Shown one piece after another: positions 1-7,197 of a DNA stretch of 25,892 nucleotides. The notes beneath the pieces are model-generated. The model was not told the origin of the DNA and did not search any database. It worked only from the letters and a program-made list of their open reading frames with translations. Position numbers and translations under genes: made by a program. Position 1 is the first letter of the stretch. Each line of letters starts with the position of its first letter. The stretch comes from a virus. The stretch spans positions 1 through 25,892 of IMG/VR virus record IMGVR_UViG_3300036820_000065; one strand, written 5' to 3'.

Positions 1-163
1 GAGCAGGGAACTACCGACACGGCTCGGCCATGAGGTCGACGCCATCCTCGGCGGTAGTGTCCCCTGACCACCCTGACGGGTCCTTCCTACCCCCCGGCCG
101 TCATGCGGCCACGCAGCGGCCCGGAAACGCTCTAGTAAAACAGCCAAAAAATCACGGTTGACC
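1..163. other. Left-edge leader upstream of terminase; possible packaging-site region
   Basis: No complete gene is visible. Two plus-strand frames are open from the left edge: one ends at TGA 65-67 and one at TGA 159-161. Either could be the last codons of an upstream gene, and neither fragment is recognisable. The stretch contains a C-run followed by a short inverted repeat, GGCCG (96-100) and CGGCC (106-110) around a 5-base loop. Lambda-type phages place cos immediately upstream of the small terminase gene, so this is the natural place for cosN/cosB here. No known cos sequence was recognised. The last 30 bases before the gene are AT-richer and carry no clear Shine-Dalgarno sequence. Confidence 0.35.
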
Positions 164-811
164 ATGTTGACGGGCCAGATGACGGCTGTTGACGCGCAGC
201 TCCCGTTGACGATCGCGCCGCGTTCCGTGATGTGGACGGTGTCGGCGATCGCGCAGCGCGACGGCGTCTCCAAGCAAGCGGTTAGCCGTAAGGTCAAAAA
301 GCTGGCCGAAAACGGCCTGACGGTCGAGCGCGACGGCGGCGGCAACGTCAAAGCGGTCAACGTCGTTGAGTATGACCGGCTGCGCGGCCGGCTCGATGAC
401 CCCTCGAAAGCGCAGGCGCCGGCGCCGGGCGATTTCGGCGCGCCGGCGGCTAAGCCTGACCCGGAAAGCTACAATGAGGCCGCCCGGCAGGCGAAATGGA
501 TCGAGGCCGAGCGCAAGCGCATCGAGCTGGCCGAGCTGAAAGGCGAGCTGATCCGCGTCGACCGCTTCGAGGCCGCGATCATCCAGGCCGCCGGCGAGAT
601 CGCGAAAATCTGCGACCGCCTGCCCAACGTCGCCGACGATCTCGCCGCCGCTATGACCCGCGGCGGCGTGCATGCTCTGCGCGTCGCTCTCAAGCAGGTC
701 GCATCGCGGCAGCGAACCGAGATCGCCGACGCGCTCGCCGAGATCGCCGATGCCTCGCCGAAAGAGGAGATCGAGACGGTCGAGGCACCGATCGAGCCGG
801 TGCCGTCGTGA
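164..811 (+). CDS. Terminase small subunit (DNA-packaging, Nu1-like)
   Basis: This 215-aa protein has an N-terminal helix-turn-helix (about residues 24-55, with the recognition-helix pattern GVSKQAVSRKVKKL). A helical segment rich in Glu, Lys and Arg follows (about residues 100-150), then an acidic C-terminus. That architecture, directly in front of a gpA-type large terminase, fits the small terminase that binds cos DNA and recruits the motor, although overall sequence is not clearly close to lambda Nu1. Start choice is uncertain: TTG 158, ATG 164 and ATG 179 are all in frame and none has a good Shine-Dalgarno sequence; ATG 164 is preferred. The stop overlaps the GTG start of the large subunit (GTGA), so the two are probably translationally coupled. 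A stand-alone regulator is the alternative, but the context argues against it. Confidence 0.75.
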   Translation: MLTGQMTAVDAQLPLTIAPRSVMWTVSAIAQRDGVSKQAVSRKVKKLAENGLTVERDGGGNVKAVNVVEYDRLRGRLDDPSKAQAPAPGDFGAPAAKPDPESYNEAARQAKWIEAERKRIELAELKGELIRVDRFEAAIIQAAGEIAKICDRLPNVADDLAAAMTRGGVHALRVALKQVASRQRTEIADALAEIADASPKEEIETVEAPIEPVPS

Positions 812-2808
812 ATGCGCATCCCGGCGCGCTGCACCTTGTCGCCTCGCGCGTGGCCGATCGCATTCGGCCGCCGGCGCCGGTGCCGTTTTCAAGGTGGCTC
901 ACGGAAAACCTAGAGCTGGTCGATGGCCCGCAAGCCGGCGAGGTGTGGAGCGCCGCCGGCGCGCCTTATCTCGTCGAGATCGCCGATTGTCTTTCCGACG
1001 ATCATCCGTGCAACCTGGTCACGATCCGTAAGTCGCAGCAAAGCGGCGCGTCGATCCTGGCGCTCGGTTGGTGCCTCTATATCGCCGACCGCGAGCCAGC
1101 CAATACGCTCTATGCCGCGCCTAACATCGCGGCCTTGCACAAGCTTAATTCCGGCAAGCTGCAGCCGCTGATCGATGCCTGGCATGCGAGAATCAAACCC
1201 CGCAAGGTTTTTGCGGAGCAGATATCGCGATCGGGGATCGGCTCGACGATCAACACCAAAGTGTTTCCAGGCGGCCGCCTGTGGCTCGCCAACGCTAACA
1301 GCGTGACCGACCTGTCGAGCGTCACGGCAAAAAAGGGAGTCAAGGACGAGGTTTCTAAATGGGAGGCGCTGGAAAACGACGCGGACCCCGAAAATCTGTT
1401 CTTCGGCCGCTTTACCGCCTTCCGCCGCGTCAAAGATTTCAAGATTCTGGAAATCTCGACTCCCGAGGTCGACGTCGGCGAGGATAGCGAGGACGTCGAG
1501 GGACATTGCCGCATCGATCGCTCGTTCAAGCGATCGGACATGCGATTCTGGAATTGCATCTGTCCCGAGTGCGGCCGCTATTTTGTCCACCATTTCGACC
1601 GCTTCAAGATCGACGCGCAGCATCCGCACCGCTCGGTCTATCCGTGTTTCTGCGGTCACGACATAACCGAAACCGAGCGCGTGATTGCGGTGCGTGCCGG
1701 CAAATGGATCGCGAGCATCGATAACGAGCCGGAGCGTCACCCCGGCTTTCATATCGACGCTTTCATTTCGCTGATGATGGACTATGGCGCGATCGCCGAG
1801 GATTGGGTCAAGTCGCAAAAGAACGAGACGGCAAAAAAGGATTTCAGCAATCTCGTCCTCGGCTTGCCGTATCACTTTCGCGGCGACGCGCCGGATCACG
1901 AAAAGCTGCTCGCGCGCCGCGAGGATTACAAGCGCGGCCATATCCCGCCAGGCGCGTTGCTGCTCACGATCGGCGCCGACGTGCAGATGCGCGGCATTTA
2001 TTATGAGGTGCTGGCGCACGCGCCCGATCGCTCGACGTGGGTTATCGAGGCGGACTATCTCGATGGTGACACGGCCGAGATAGATGGCGGCGCGTTTGCA
2101 GAGCTGTCAAAGATTTTCGATCGCCGTTGGCCCGACGCGTTCGGCAACACCTGGCGCCACGACGAATTCGGTATCGATTCCGGCTATCGCAGCAATCAAG
2201 TCTATGCTTGGACGAAACGTCATGCGGGGAGCAAGGCGCTAAAAGGCCAGGACGGATGGGGCCACCCGGCGCTCGGCACTGCCAAGCCGCAAGACGTCGA
2301 TTATCGCGGAGTGAGGATCAGAAATGGCGCCGCGCTGCGCGGCGTCGGCACCTGGCCGCTCAAGGCGACGTTTTACAGTTACCTCGGCATCGCGCCGGAG
2401 ACGCGCAACGGCGTACCGCACTATCCCGCCGGCTACTGTCACTTCGGCAAGTTTCTCGACGAGATTTATTTCAAGCAAATCACGTCGGAGCACCTGGTTA
2501 AAGCGAAGCGGAACAATCGCGAAATCCAGCGATGGGACGAACACGGCAAAGCCGGGAATCATTTTCTCGATTGCCGCATCTACAACATGGCCATTTCCGA
2601 CGCCTATCACGCGTCGTTTACGACCGACGAATGGATCGCGCTCGCCAAGCGCCGCGGCATCGCCGCCGATCTGCAACAGCCTGACCTTTTCACGCCGGCG
2701 GAGTTTCGATCGTCCGAAAACATTGCAGGCGCGGCGCTGAGCGATGGCGCCGCTAGTGACGGCCTCTACGGCGACAGCCTCGCGGCACTTAACAAAGGCA
2801 CCTGGTGA
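808..2808 (+). CDS. Terminase large subunit, lambda gpA family
   Basis: This 666-aa ATPase/nuclease of the DNA-packaging motor is close to lambda gpA in length. An N-terminal ATPase domain has a deviant P-loop at residues 75-82 (KSQQSGAS), which lines up with lambda KSARVGYS. A Walker-B-like site lies at D180-E181. A Cys cluster (C250, C252, C255, C280, C282) forms the zinc-ribbon-like insert common in this family. The nuclease domain begins with the Asp of IGADVQ (D391), and a second acidic motif, GIDSGY, has D457. The GTG start at 808 is chosen because it overlaps the upstream stop by 4 nt; the frame stays open upstream, but that portion is only the shadow of the small subunit gene. The product cleaves concatemers and translocates DNA through the portal. 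Confidence 0.93.
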   Translation: MNAHPGALHLVASRVADRIRPPAPVPFSRWLTENLELVDGPQAGEVWSAAGAPYLVEIADCLSDDHPCNLVTIRKSQQSGASILALGWCLYIADREPANTLYAAPNIAALHKLNSGKLQPLIDAWHARIKPRKVFAEQISRSGIGSTINTKVFPGGRLWLANANSVTDLSSVTAKKGVKDEVSKWEALENDADPENLFFGRFTAFRRVKDFKILEISTPEVDVGEDSEDVEGHCRIDRSFKRSDMRFWNCICPECGRYFVHHFDRFKIDAQHPHRSVYPCFCGHDITETERVIAVRAGKWIASIDNEPERHPGFHIDAFISLMMDYGAIAEDWVKSQKNETAKKDFSNLVLGLPYHFRGDAPDHEKLLARREDYKRGHIPPGALLLTIGADVQMRGIYYEVLAHAPDRSTWVIEADYLDGDTAEIDGGAFAELSKIFDRRWPDAFGNTWRHDEFGIDSGYRSNQVYAWTKRHAGSKALKGQDGWGHPALGTAKPQDVDYRGVRIRNGAALRGVGTWPLKATFYSYLGIAPETRNGVPHYPAGYCHFGKFLDEIYFKQITSEHLVKAKRNNREIQRWDEHGKAGNHFLDCRIYNMAISDAYHASFTTDEWIALAKRRGIAADLQQPDLFTPAEFRSSENIAGAALSDGAASDGLYGDSLAALNKGTW

Positions 2809-3026
2809 TGGCGACGCTCACGCTGCAGCAAATGCTCGACGAGGCCAATGCTGCGCTGCATCGATTACAGATTGGCCAGATGGCGGTCGAGGTCGAGATC
2901 GCCGGCGGCTTGCGCACGACGTTCGCGCCGGCACAGATCGATAAGCTGCAGGCGTACATTCAGCAGCTTACCGACCAGGTTAACGGCGTCACAAAGCTAC
3001 GCGGTTCGATCGGTTTCGTTTTTTGA
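2808..3026 (+). CDS. Head-tail connector gpW-like protein
   Basis: This 72-aa protein matches lambda gpW in size, position and pattern. It has an N-terminal helix (QQMLDEANAALHRL), a short beta hairpin (VEVEIAGGLRTTF), a second helix (IDKLQAYIQQL), and the family ending LRGSIGFVF, comparable to RRGPAGFYV in lambda. gpW plugs the portal after packaging and provides the platform for the joining protein. The ATG overlaps the large terminase stop by one base (TGATG), indicating coupled translation. In lambda, W also lies between A and B, so synteny supports the call. Confidence 0.9.
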   Translation: MATLTLQQMLDEANAALHRLQIGQMAVEVEIAGGLRTTFAPAQIDKLQAYIQQLTDQVNGVTKLRGSIGFVF

Positions 3027-3043
3027 AAGAGGCCGGCCCGGTC

Positions 3044-3241
3044 ATGAGCAGAAAAGATCATCGCGCGCGCCTGCGCGCTGCGCTCGGCACCGTGCTGCCG
3101 GCCAGCGCGTCCGCAGCCGCCGACGCATCGACGGCCCCGGCGCCGGAGCCGCAGCCTCCTCGCGCGCCAGCGCCGGCGCCGGCCGCGGGACAACATTTCA
3201 TCCGTCGCACGTTTATCGACGGCCAGGTCGCGAGCGAATAG
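3044..3241 (+). CDS. Small Pro/Ala-rich protein of unknown function between gpW and portal
   Basis: This 65-aa product is not recognised. It has three visible parts: a basic N-terminus (MSRKDHRARLRAAL), a low-complexity Ala/Pro linker in the middle, and a short conserved-looking end (HFIRRTFIDGQVASE). ATG 3044 is chosen because an AGAGG-type ribosome binding site lies about 11 bases upstream; an earlier TTG at 3023 overlaps the gpW stop and would add seven residues. Position in the late operon, with the portal gene only 3 bases downstream, suggests a head or connector accessory role, but this is inference. The Ala/Pro codons are simply what this GC-rich DNA favours, so the linker itself says little about function. 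Confidence 0.6.
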   Translation: MSRKDHRARLRAALGTVLPASASAAADASTAPAPEPQPPRAPAPAPAAGQHFIRRTFIDGQVASE

Positions 3242-3244
3242 CGC

Positions 3245-4912
3245 ATGGGCCTTCAGTCATTGATCGGCGGCGCGGCGCGTGGCTTGTCGACGTGGGCCGG
3301 CGGCGTCGCCGAGCGTATGGACGGCGTCGGCGAGGGCCGCACCGGCGAGACCTATCCGGTCGCGTATCGCGGCGCGACGCTGCAGACGCAGGAAACTTAC
3401 GCCTGGCGGCCGCCGTTCACCTCGGGCGAGTCGTCGACGCTTTACGATCGCTTCCTGGCGAATGTCCGCGCGCGCGACCTTGTCCGCAATGATCCGCACG
3501 CCGCCGCGATCGTCATGCGCCTGGTCGATATGCTCGTCGGCGCCGGCTTGCGTTTGACGCCGTCGCCGAATGCGCGCGCGCTCGGGCTCGATCCGACCAA
3601 TCTGAAAGACCGCGCGACGATCCGGACTCTCGCGCAGCAAATCAAAACCGAGTGGGATCTGATCCTCAAAGACCCGGCGCGCAATTCCGATGCGCAGCGG
3701 CGCTTGTCGCTCAATGGTCAATTCCGCATGGCCGCGCGCACGTTCGCGACGCTCGACGAGGCGACGGGTTATCTCTCGTTCAAGGATCGCGCCGGCGCGC
3801 GTTACAAAACATGCTTGCGCCTAGTGGATCCCGATCGGCTGTCGAATCCGATGGGTCAGCCGGACACAATTCGGCTGCGCGGTGGCATCGAGTTTGACGC
3901 CGACGGCGAGCCGCTCGCCTATCACGTCCGCAATGGTCACCCGGCCGATTGGTTTCGCTTCGCGCAGATTCTCGAATGGACGCGGATCGAGCGCACGACG
4001 TCATGGGGCCGGCCGGTTTTCATTCACGCGTTCGAACCGGAGCGCGAGGATCAGTCGCGCGCCATCACGCCATTCTCGTCGCTGATGACGCGATTGCGTA
4101 TGATCACAAAGTTTGCCGAAACCGAGTTGGCCTCGGCGACGGTCAACGCGCTCTTTGCCGCATTTGTTTATTCCAACATGCCCGTCACGGATGCGACGCA
4201 AGCATTCACGCCCGCGGGCACGACGTTCGCCGAAAAGCGGCAGAAATTTTACGAGAAAAATCCCGCGCGCTTGAATGGCGTGCGCGTCCCGGTCATGGAA
4301 ATCGGCGACGAGATCAAGATGAACAACGCGCCGCGGCAAACGGCGAGTTTCGAAAGCTTCTATACGGCGTTTCTGCGCTCGGTCGCCAGTGCGCGCGGCC
4401 TCACTTATGAACAGGTGTCGATGGATTGGTCCAAGACCAATTACTCAAGCGCCCGCGCCGCGCTTAACGAAATGTGGCGCACCATCCAACGGCTGTTTTC
4501 GGTTTTCGTCGATCAGCTCGTCACGCCGGTTTATTATGCTTTCGTCGAGGAGGCGTTCGATCGCGGCTATATCACGGCGCCGGCCGGCGCGCCGGACTTT
4601 TGGGATTTGCCGGCGGCGTATCTCGATGCGCGCTGGATCGGTCCCGGCCGCGGCTATGTCGATCCCGTCAAAGAAGCCGAGGGCGCGACCGCGCGCATGG
4701 GCGCGCTGATGTCGACGCTCGAGCGCGAATGCGCCGAGCAGGGCTTTGATTGGGAGGACGTGCTCGACCAGGCCGCGCTCGAGGCCGAGGAGATCAAGTC
4801 GCGCGGCTTGAGCCGCATCATCGCCGCGCCCGGCCACATTGCCGACGATCCGTCCGACAAGGCCGGCGAGGCGGAAGCCGACGCCGGCAAGAAAGAGGAC
4901 GACGCCACATGA
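3245..4912 (+). CDS. Portal protein, lambda gpB family
   Basis: This 555-aa protein is similar in length to lambda gpB. It has the family N-terminal pattern (a short Gly-rich start, then a segment with RARDLVRNDPHAAAIVMRLVD and the following VGAGL), a central region with LRMITKFAETELASA, and the conserved SASAR-like stretch seen here as SVASARGLTYEQVSMDWSKT with NYSSARAAL. Portals form the dodecameric DNA channel at the capsid vertex and bind the terminase. The acidic/Lys-rich C-terminus (last 35 residues) is a variable tail. The stop overlaps the protease start (ATGA), as in a tightly coupled head operon. The assignment is firm from motif pattern and synteny. Confidence 0.92.
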   Translation: MGLQSLIGGAARGLSTWAGGVAERMDGVGEGRTGETYPVAYRGATLQTQETYAWRPPFTSGESSTLYDRFLANVRARDLVRNDPHAAAIVMRLVDMLVGAGLRLTPSPNARALGLDPTNLKDRATIRTLAQQIKTEWDLILKDPARNSDAQRRLSLNGQFRMAARTFATLDEATGYLSFKDRAGARYKTCLRLVDPDRLSNPMGQPDTIRLRGGIEFDADGEPLAYHVRNGHPADWFRFAQILEWTRIERTTSWGRPVFIHAFEPEREDQSRAITPFSSLMTRLRMITKFAETELASATVNALFAAFVYSNMPVTDATQAFTPAGTTFAEKRQKFYEKNPARLNGVRVPVMEIGDEIKMNNAPRQTASFESFYTAFLRSVASARGLTYEQVSMDWSKTNYSSARAALNEMWRTIQRLFSVFVDQLVTPVYYAFVEEAFDRGYITAPAGAPDFWDLPAAYLDARWIGPGRGYVDPVKEAEGATARMGALMSTLERECAEQGFDWEDVLDQAALEAEEIKSRGLSRIIAAPGHIADDPSDKAGEAEADAGKKEDDAT

Positions 4913-5832
4913 TCCTGTTGCCGCATATCGCCGAGCGCGTTTTCAACGCGCCGCTTTTGATCGATGCCGGCAAAGCCGTCGCGATCATTTCCGGCCTCGG
5001 CGGCCGCCTGGTCGACGGCGAGCTGATCATCGATGGTCCGCCGGCAGTTAATCACGTCGCATTTGCCAACGGTCGGCCGTCCGAACAGATGGGGCGCCTT
5101 GGCGATCGGCTCGGCAGTCGCCTCGAGTCCGCCGGCCTCGGCGATCGCATCCTGCAGATGGTCGGCCCGGTGGCCGTGATCCCGATCGAGGGCACGCTCG
5201 TTCATAAGGGCGGCTACATCGGCGCCTCGTCCGGCGAAACATCTTATGAGGGCATCCAAACGCAAGTCGCGCGCGCCAGGCGCGACGATCGCGTGCGCGC
5301 TGTCGTGTTCGAGGTCGATTCGTTCGGCGGCGAGGCTGCCGGCGCATTCGACACGGCGGATATGATCGCCGAGCTGTCGGCGGAAAAGCCGACGATCGCC
5401 ATCCTGACCGATTTTGCGCTGTCAGGCGGATATCTGCTCGCCGCCGCGGCGCGCCAGATCATCATTCCCGAGACCGGCGCTGCCGGCTCGATCGGCGTCG
5501 TCTCGATGCACGTCGACATGTCTCGCGCCGTCGAGAATGCCGGCATGCGCGTGAGCGTCATCGCATCGGGCAAGCACAAGGCGGACGGCTCGCCGTTCAC
5601 GCCGCTCGGCGACGATGTGCGGGGCGCCATTCAGGCGCGCAATGACGCCAGTCGGGACCTATTTGCGTCGGCGGTCGCGCGCTACCGCGGCCGGCGGCTT
5701 TCCAAATCGGCCGCGCTCGCGACCGAGGCGGACGTTTTCCGCGGCGAGGATGCGGTCGATGCCGGCCTTGCCGACGGCGTGCTCCGGCCATCCGTGGCTT
5801 TCGAGCAATTCGTGGCGCGCGTTTCGCGCTGA
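4909..5832 (+). CDS. Prohead maturation protease, S49 family (lambda gpC-like)
   Basis: This 307-aa serine peptidase has the SppA/S49 fold. The nucleophile is S172 in the motif ALSGGYLLA. The general base is most likely K224 in GKHKADGSPF, matching the Ser-Lys dyad of this family. The oxyanion/strand motif VFEVDSFGGEAAG at about residues 133-145 also fits. The enzyme cleaves scaffold and probably portal during procapsid maturation. Lambda gpC is longer (about 440 aa) because its C-terminus carries the scaffold Nu3; here the protein stops after the peptidase domain and the scaffold-like part is a separate downstream gene. ATG 4909 is selected for its ATGA overlap with the portal stop. Confidence 0.92.
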   Translation: MILLPHIAERVFNAPLLIDAGKAVAIISGLGGRLVDGELIIDGPPAVNHVAFANGRPSEQMGRLGDRLGSRLESAGLGDRILQMVGPVAVIPIEGTLVHKGGYIGASSGETSYEGIQTQVARARRDDRVRAVVFEVDSFGGEAAGAFDTADMIAELSAEKPTIAILTDFALSGGYLLAAAARQIIIPETGAAGSIGVVSMHVDMSRAVENAGMRVSVIASGKHKADGSPFTPLGDDVRGAIQARNDASRDLFASAVARYRGRRLSKSAALATEADVFRGEDAVDAGLADGVLRPSVAFEQFVARVSR

Positions 5833-5863
5833 TTTGTTTTTCATCAACACAAGGAGAGTCCCC

Positions 5864-6352
5864 ATGACCGCCAATCGCGGGCTTGCCGCCGTTGCGGAGG
5901 CCGCACTTTCGACGACGTCACCCGCCGCGCTCGCGACCGCGGCTCTTGCCGCTGCAGCGCCGGCGATGACAACCGACGCGGCGACCGTCGACCATACGGC
6001 CGCCCTGGCGGCGTCGCGCGCCGCCGTCAAAGCCGAGGGCGCGAAGGAAGGCGCGACCGCCGAGCGCGCCCGTATCAAGGCCATCGTTTCGTCGGACCCG
6101 GCCAAGAATCGCCAGGCGCTTGCGCACTCGCTCGCCTTCAACACCGATCTGTCGGTCGAGGCGGCGATCGCCGTGCTCGGCGATTCGCCTGAGGTGAAAG
6201 CCTCGCGCCTCGACGGCCTGGTGCCGTCGCCGAAAGTCGCCGCCACGGAAGCGCCGGCCGAGGGCGACCGTGCGCCGCTCGTCTCGGGCCTGGCCGCGGC
6301 GACACAGGCGGAATTCAAGCGGCGCAATCCCGGCGCTGCGGCGAGCAAATAA
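5864..6352 (+). CDS. Scaffold-like protein (equivalent of C-terminal part of gpC/Nu3)
   Basis: This 162-aa, Ala-rich, mostly helical protein has an excellent ribosome binding site (AAGGAGAG at 5851-5858). Its middle (KAEGAKEGATAERARIKAI, then LAHSLAFNTDLSVEAAIAVL) resembles the segment that follows the peptidase domain in many phage S49/ClpP-type prohead proteases, which is where the scaffolding function lies. Inference: it is the assembly scaffold that directs gpE shell formation and is degraded by the upstream protease. In lambda, Nu3 is made from an internal start within C; here it is an independent gene in a different frame from the protease, with a 31-base gap. Low complexity limits certainty. 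Confidence 0.7.
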   Translation: MTANRGLAAVAEAALSTTSPAALATAALAAAAPAMTTDAATVDHTAALAASRAAVKAEGAKEGATAERARIKAIVSSDPAKNRQALAHSLAFNTDLSVEAAIAVLGDSPEVKASRLDGLVPSPKVAATEAPAEGDRAPLVSGLAAATQAEFKRRNPGAAASK

Positions 6353-6398
6353 CCGCTCGCACCCCCCGTAACGTCACAACACATCGGAGAGTCCCGAA

Positions 6399-7097
6399 AT
6401 GACCGGCTTTAATCTCACGCTGCAGCGTCCCAAGCTGCAGTCCGCGGCGCTGAAATTCTTTATCGCCGAGGAGTTCAATTTCGAGGCCGAGACGCTGCTC
6501 GGCACCGGCGTCATGAATTCGACCGGCCAGTTTGCCGACGTCGGCACCGTGGTCGGCAAAGTCCTGGGGCCGGCCGTGGCGGCCGCGGTCGCCAACACCT
6601 CGCCGGCGGCAAACACCGGCAACGGCACCATCGCACTCGGCAGTCCGGCCTATGCCGCGGGCGCGCAGGTCGGCAGTTATGAGATGGTCTATATCTCGGC
6701 GACCGAGTTCGAGGTTTACGATCCGAGTGGCCGGATGCTCGGCGTCGGCAAGAACGGCGTCGCATTCTCGGATCAGATCGTGTTTACCGCGACTGCAGGC
6801 GGCACCGCCTTCGCCGCCGGCGACGGTTTCACCTTCGCGGTGACCCAAACGCCGAACCAGTGCACTGCCGTCAATGCGTCGGCGGTCGATGGTTCGCAGA
6901 TCGCGATGGGCGTCGTGATGCACGCCTGCACCGCCAACGCCGGCGCCGACAATGTCGGCGGCCTCGTCGTGCTCGAGCGCGGGCCTGCCGTGTTACTGGC
7001 CGACGGCCTGATCTGGCCCTCCGGCAGCACCACTCCACAGCAGACCGCCTGGCTCGCGCAACTCGCCGCGCTCGGCATCGTCGTTCGCGCCAGCTAA
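6399..7097 (+). CDS. Head decoration protein, lambda gpD family with inserted domain
   Basis: This 232-aa protein carries the gpD signature split in two. The N-terminal half (about residues 10-55) contains GTGVMNSTGQFADVGTVVGKVLG. The C-terminal half (about 180-232) has GGLVVLERGPAVLLADGLIW and ends LGIVVRAS. Between them is a beta-rich insert (about 65-155) beginning NGTIALGS and ending DGFTFAVTQT, of a type found in other phage decoration proteins. Decoration trimers clamp the expanded capsid and keep it stable under DNA pressure. Lambda gpD is only 110 aa, so the insert roughly doubles the size and would sit on the capsid exterior. A good ribosome binding site (CGGAGA, 6385-6390) precedes the ATG. 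It lies directly before the capsid gene, as D does in lambda. Confidence 0.88.
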   Translation: MTGFNLTLQRPKLQSAALKFFIAEEFNFEAETLLGTGVMNSTGQFADVGTVVGKVLGPAVAAAVANTSPAANTGNGTIALGSPAYAAGAQVGSYEMVYISATEFEVYDPSGRMLGVGKNGVAFSDQIVFTATAGGTAFAAGDGFTFAVTQTPNQCTAVNASAVDGSQIAMGVVMHACTANAGADNVGGLVVLERGPAVLLADGLIWPSGSTTPQQTAWLAQLAALGIVVRAS

Positions 7098-7130
7098 TCC
7101 CCAACCATCCCCGCAAAATTCAGGAAGTCG

Positions 7131-7166
7131 GTAATCAGCGGCGGTTGTTCGCCGCGCGCTGATTAC
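7131..7166 (+). promoter_or_regulatory. Hairpin in the gpD-gpE intergenic leader
   Basis: GTAATCAGCG (7131-7140) is the exact reverse complement of CGCTGATTAC (7157-7166). GCGG/CCGC extends the stem inward, with a one-base bulge and a 7-base loop. No U-run follows, so it is not a standard terminator. The left arm could alternatively pair with the second CTGATTAC copy (7173-7180), which adjoins the capsid ribosome binding site. It may act in mRNA stability or translational control of the capsid gene (inference). Confidence 0.6.
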
Positions 7167-7186
7167 TGATCACTGATTACTGAGGA
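7159..7186 (+). repeat. Four-unit 7-bp tandem repeat ending in the capsid ribosome binding site
   Basis: The units are CTGATTA, CTGATCA, CTGATTA and CTGAGGA in direct succession. The first overlaps the right arm of the preceding hairpin. The last unit supplies the GAGGA ribosome binding site 11 bases before the capsid ATG at 7198. The block is markedly more AT-rich than the surroundings. Confidence 0.85.
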
Positions 7187-7197
7187 CCTGAAACGTC

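Noticed and set aside
158-210. Four TTGAC motifs (158, 167, 189, 206) as stacked promoters or terminase binding sites
   Set aside because: The spacings are irregular, they lie within coding sequence, and no matching -10 elements are visible. They are probably chance plus Leu-Thr/Val-Asp codons.
496-807. N-terminal extension of the large terminase frame upstream of 808
   Set aside because: The extension is Arg-rich shadow sequence inside the small terminase gene. The GTG at 808 overlapping the stop gives a product of normal gpA length.
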